The position numbers were made by a program, and so were the translations under genes. Positions 55,353 through 57,713 of a stretch of 57,713 bases of DNA are shown here, in pieces. The notes beneath the pieces are model-generated. The model did not search any database. It was not told the origin of the DNA and saw only the letters and a list, made by a program, of their open reading frames with translations. Every line of letters begins with the position of its first letter. The stretch's first letter is position 1. The DNA comes from Candidatus Shapirobacteria bacterium CG_4_10_14_0_8_um_filter_39_15 (GTDB taxonomy: Bacteria; Patescibacteriota; Microgenomatia; UM-FILTER-39-15): assembly GCA_002784465.1 (NCBI GenBank), contig PFLE01000011.1:67966-125678 (forward strand), written 5' to 3'.

Positions 55353-57550
55353 TAAAAACTAGGAGGCTCCTTTCTTTCTTTTCGCCAATAAGCCCGTAAC
55401 CAATGAAAAAAAACTATCATAATAATAAAATAAGAACCTACCAACGTATAAGGGATAAACGGAGGAGAAAATTGGAATTTAATATTGGACCGTCCTTCCG
55501 AAACCAATACTGCTTTAAAACCAAACAGATTAGAAAGGGCAACGTTTTTGCCGTTAATTGTGGCAGTCCAATATGGAAAAAACGCGTCACGCCAAAAGAA
55601 AAGAGATTCCTCCGGGGAAAAAATGTTCAATTCCAAAGTATTATAAGTTTGATGAACTATCCTTACCGATCCTTTCAAGCCTTGATCGCTTATCAACTTT
55701 TCAAAGATATCATTAAATTCCACCAATAGTTTTGGGTTATTCGAGTTACCACTTGTAAAAAATTTTGATAAAAGTGAGGAGTTTGCCTCGTAAAGAGCCA
55801 TTTGGGGAAGTGAAGCCAGGTCTTCTCCGTTTTGCTTCAAGTCCCGCAGTGACTTTAATTCTAAAATCGTTGAAGCTACAAAACTACCGGGGTTGGCACT
55901 TCCAAACCCGACGGAATAGGCTGGCGATTCGTTTTTGAATGAAGATCCTTTATTAAAAAGAAACGACCTAACATGCCAAAAGGCAATCGTAGAAATATCA
56001 ATAAAAACTAACAATAATAATAGCATAAAGATCCGAGATACTTGTTCACGACTATTAGCCATTCCTAACCAAATCAACACAATGCCGTAAAACAAGACCA
56101 TCGTTAACATAAAACCAAACATAAATGTTGACGATGCGGAATTTCCATAAACAATAGAAAAAAGCCCTATTGAAAAAATTGAAGTAACTGAAAAAATTAG
56201 AACCAGCATCCGTCTTTTAAATTTATTCGCCTCCAATAGCACCTCTGCTCCCAGTCCTATTCCAAAGATAATCAAAAGGAATAATCCCAGACGAAAAAAG
56301 GTATCACTATAATGATTAACGGCTCGAAGGGGCGTTTCCCAAAGCAAAACGGAACTAAATAGGGGACTATATCCGGATAAGACCACAACTGTTGAGCTTA
56401 TGACAATTAAGATAAATAGTCTGACTCGCCAAACAGATTTACTAAAGAAGAGACCAATGATAAGAAGCGGAAGCGCCAATAGTCCTAAATAGACATAAGC
56501 AACATGGTCTTTGCCAGATAAGGGAGCTTGCGGATAACTAAACAATTGCCAAGTGCCATTAGTCCACTCGAATCCGACAGCTGGTGTGGAAATAGCCAAA
56601 ATCTCCATCGGGTTCCCCGGACGAAGCTGATCATAAGTATATGTTCTTTGACCGATAGTCGATCTGACGATATTCGACCCCTGTAAGTAAGTAAAAAGGG
56701 CAGTTGACATGCAGACAAAAAATAAGATCGTGGCAATAATCCATGTTTTTCTAGAAACACTTCTAATGATTTGTCTTATTGATGTCGATGGCGGTAACGT
56801 TGCGAAGCAAACAATTATAAATAAAGGAATAAAGACAATATTCCAATATAAAAAAAGATGATTAAGGGAAACTGCTAATATTAAAGTCGAAAGGACCAAA
56901 GCCAAAAAATTAATTTTATTTTGCTTTTTAAGAAATTTTAAAAAAGCGGTTGCAAAGAAAAGACCATAGGCCGTTTGGACTAGTCCATCGTCGCTAAGAT
57001 TCAAAATTATGCCCGGCGAAAAACTAACCAATATCAGGACCAACGAAATAACGAGATTTTTAGTAAATATCTGCCTGGCCAGAAGTAGCGCTCCAACTGA
57101 AAAAAGCGCAGGAATTAAAAAACCGCAGTAGATAACGTAGAGAGTATGAAATGAAGAAATGTTTATTCGGAAAAGTCCCAAAAGCCAAAAAATAAAAGCC
57201 AATACGGCGAATAACGGGTGGGTAATATTGACCCCAAGAATTGAAAAATAATAGATTGGAAAACCGGTACCAAGATTGGGATTCCACCATGCAAATTCGT
57301 GAAAGTAATTGAGAGCGTTCAAATTATCACGGAAAAAGCTGAATAAACTGGATACGTCATGATACAGTGTTTTATTAACTAGAAAATTGCCCCAAAGAAC
57401 TACTCCCGAAAAAATATTTAAAACTAAAAGTAAAAGTAATTGCCAACCAAAAAAATTATTGTCTTTTAATAATTTTTTTAGTAACGATTTGGTAGGTAAT
57501 CGATTCCAAAAAGAAACTAAGATTTTTTTTAAATTAATTTTTATTTTCAT
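55352..57550 (-). CDS. Large YfhO-like membrane glycosyltransferase
   Basis: 732 residues from the ATG at 57550; a longer frame to 57595 overlaps the upstream gene more and lacks support. About thirteen membrane segments, first loop FHEFAWWNPNLGTGFPIYYFSILG (acidic/aromatic pattern WNPNLG.G.P), and a C-terminal outer beta domain with FFWRDAFFPYWTATINGKNVALSNLFGFKAVLVSEG, the GWxAxVNG-like end of YfhO. YfhO-family proteins glycosylate teichoic acids or lipids using polyprenyl-phosphate sugars. The adjacent GtrB-like gene probably supplies its donor. Confidence 0.82.
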   Translation of the reverse strand: MKIKINLKKILVSFWNRLPTKSLLKKLLKDNNFFGWQLLLLLVLNIFSGVVLWGNFLVNKTLYHDVSSLFSFFRDNLNALNYFHEFAWWNPNLGTGFPIYYFSILGVNITHPLFAVLAFIFWLLGLFRINISSFHTLYVIYCGFLIPALFSVGALLLARQIFTKNLVISLVLILVSFSPGIILNLSDDGLVQTAYGLFFATAFLKFLKKQNKINFLALVLSTLILAVSLNHLFLYWNIVFIPLFIIVCFATLPPSTSIRQIIRSVSRKTWIIATILFFVCMSTALFTYLQGSNIVRSTIGQRTYTYDQLRPGNPMEILAISTPAVGFEWTNGTWQLFSYPQAPLSGKDHVAYVYLGLLALPLLIIGLFFSKSVWRVRLFILIVISSTVVVLSGYSPLFSSVLLWETPLRAVNHYSDTFFRLGLFLLIIFGIGLGAEVLLEANKFKRRMLVLIFSVTSIFSIGLFSIVYGNSASSTFMFGFMLTMVLFYGIVLIWLGMANSREQVSRIFMLLLLLVFIDISTIAFWHVRSFLFNKGSSFKNESPAYSVGFGSANPGSFVASTILELKSLRDLKQNGEDLASLPQMALYEANSSLLSKFFTSGNSNNPKLLVEFNDIFEKLISDQGLKGSVRIVHQTYNTLELNIFSPEESLFFWRDAFFPYWTATINGKNVALSNLFGFKAVLVSEGRSNIKFQFSPPFIPYTLVGSYFIIMIVFFHWLRAYWRKERKEPPSF

Positions 57551-57713
57551 AAAGTGTAAGCGGGCCAAAGAAATTTGATACCATTGTCCGGTCAAGAATA
57601 ACTGTTAATTCATTGATATTTTCTTTGTGAACATATCCAAACCAAGGACAAGTATCTTGATTAAGTAAAACTTTCTTAATACTGTAAAACCCTAATAACT
57701 TTTGATAGCCTTC
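57534..57713 (-). CDS. C-terminal 59 residues of a protein cut by the window edge
   Basis: The minus strand is open from the window end to a TAA at 57534-57536. The tail contains LLGFYSIKKVLLNQDTCPWFG and ends FFGPLTLYENKN. The wording GFYSIKKVLLNQD resembles the LGVKYVL-x-KD block in the outer domains of YfhO/arabinofuranosyltransferase-like proteins, so it may be another such membrane glycosyltransferase. It overlaps the start of the next gene by 17 bases, so it belongs to the same operon. Confidence 0.6.
   Translation of the reverse strand, partial: EGYQKLLGFYSIKKVLLNQDTCPWFGYVHKENINELTVILDRTMVSNFFGPLTLYENKN

Noticed and set aside
1-57713. tRNA and rRNA genes
   Set aside because: I looked for T-loop-like GTTCRAAYC motifs with paired acceptor arms; the candidates lie inside coding sequence and do not fold as tRNA. 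A covariance search could still find one I missed.

Overview
The window looks like chromosome from a Candidate Phyla Radiation (Patescibacteria) bacterium, most like the Microgenomates side. This is inference from context: AT-rich DNA, very tight gene packing, a reduced dcw cluster with short FtsQ-like and RecO proteins, a DUF4012 protein beside a sugar-phosphate transferase, a large set of PMT-like glycosyltransferases, and 23S-IVS-type four-helix-bundle genes. TGA is used as a stop (for example at the end of the gene at 40825-41205), so the table-25 code of Gracilibacteria/Absconditabacteria does not apply. No tRNA, rRNA or CRISPR array was found, and no stretch over 300 bases lacks a gene.

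Layout. (1) 1-450: 5' end of ileS, minus strand. (2) 583-1320: a Y1 (REP-type) transposase between 20-bp direct repeats. (3) 1353-9984: minus-strand division and wall cluster in the order mraZ, ftsL-like, ftsI, mraY, ftsW, murG, ftsQ-like, ftsA, ftsZ. rsmH and murC-F are absent from it. (4) 10181-14100: a membrane-anchored hypothetical, glyQS, a DHH phosphoesterase (the only plus-strand gene) and recO, separated by hairpin repeats. (5) 14102-41550: a long co-directional surface-glycan operon with DUF4012, an initiating sugar-phosphate transferase, manC, GT4 and GT2 transferases, seven GT39-like membrane transferases, an O-antigen ligase/polymerase, a flippase and an acetyltransferase. (6) 43963-57713: a nucleotide-sugar module. 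It has the GDP-D-glycero-D-manno-heptose enzymes (gmhA, hddA, an hddC-gmhB fusion), a DegT-fold dehydratase-like protein with His in place of the PLP lysine, a split transketolase, a radical SAM protein, two SDR enzymes, and lipid-linked and membrane glycosyltransferases.

How the genes work together. The handover from lipid-linked precursor to exported glycan is mostly present: GDP-mannose and GDP-heptose synthesis, an initiating transferase, cytoplasmic GT2/GT4 elongation, a Wzx-type flippase, and a Wzy/WaaL-type enzyme plus GT39/YfhO-like enzymes outside. The module at 44-53 kb suggests a modified, possibly deoxy or branched, heptose.

The most unusual signal is in the repeats. Short arrays of 7-bp or 8-bp units (4-10 units each) lie between and inside genes, stay in frame, and give peptide signatures such as INGLTDS and DIGYLIL. 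In two places inverted pairs of such arrays enclose a four-helix-bundle (IVP) gene. In a third place a GIY-YIG gene is enclosed by perfect 15-bp inverted repeats, and a fourth inverted pair has no ORF and sits in frame inside a glycosyltransferase. These resemble the intervening sequences of 23S rRNA, but placed in an mRNA operon. A separate family of five hairpins between 12.3 and 19.0 kb has changing stems but a near-constant 11-nt loop with core TAGCTT.
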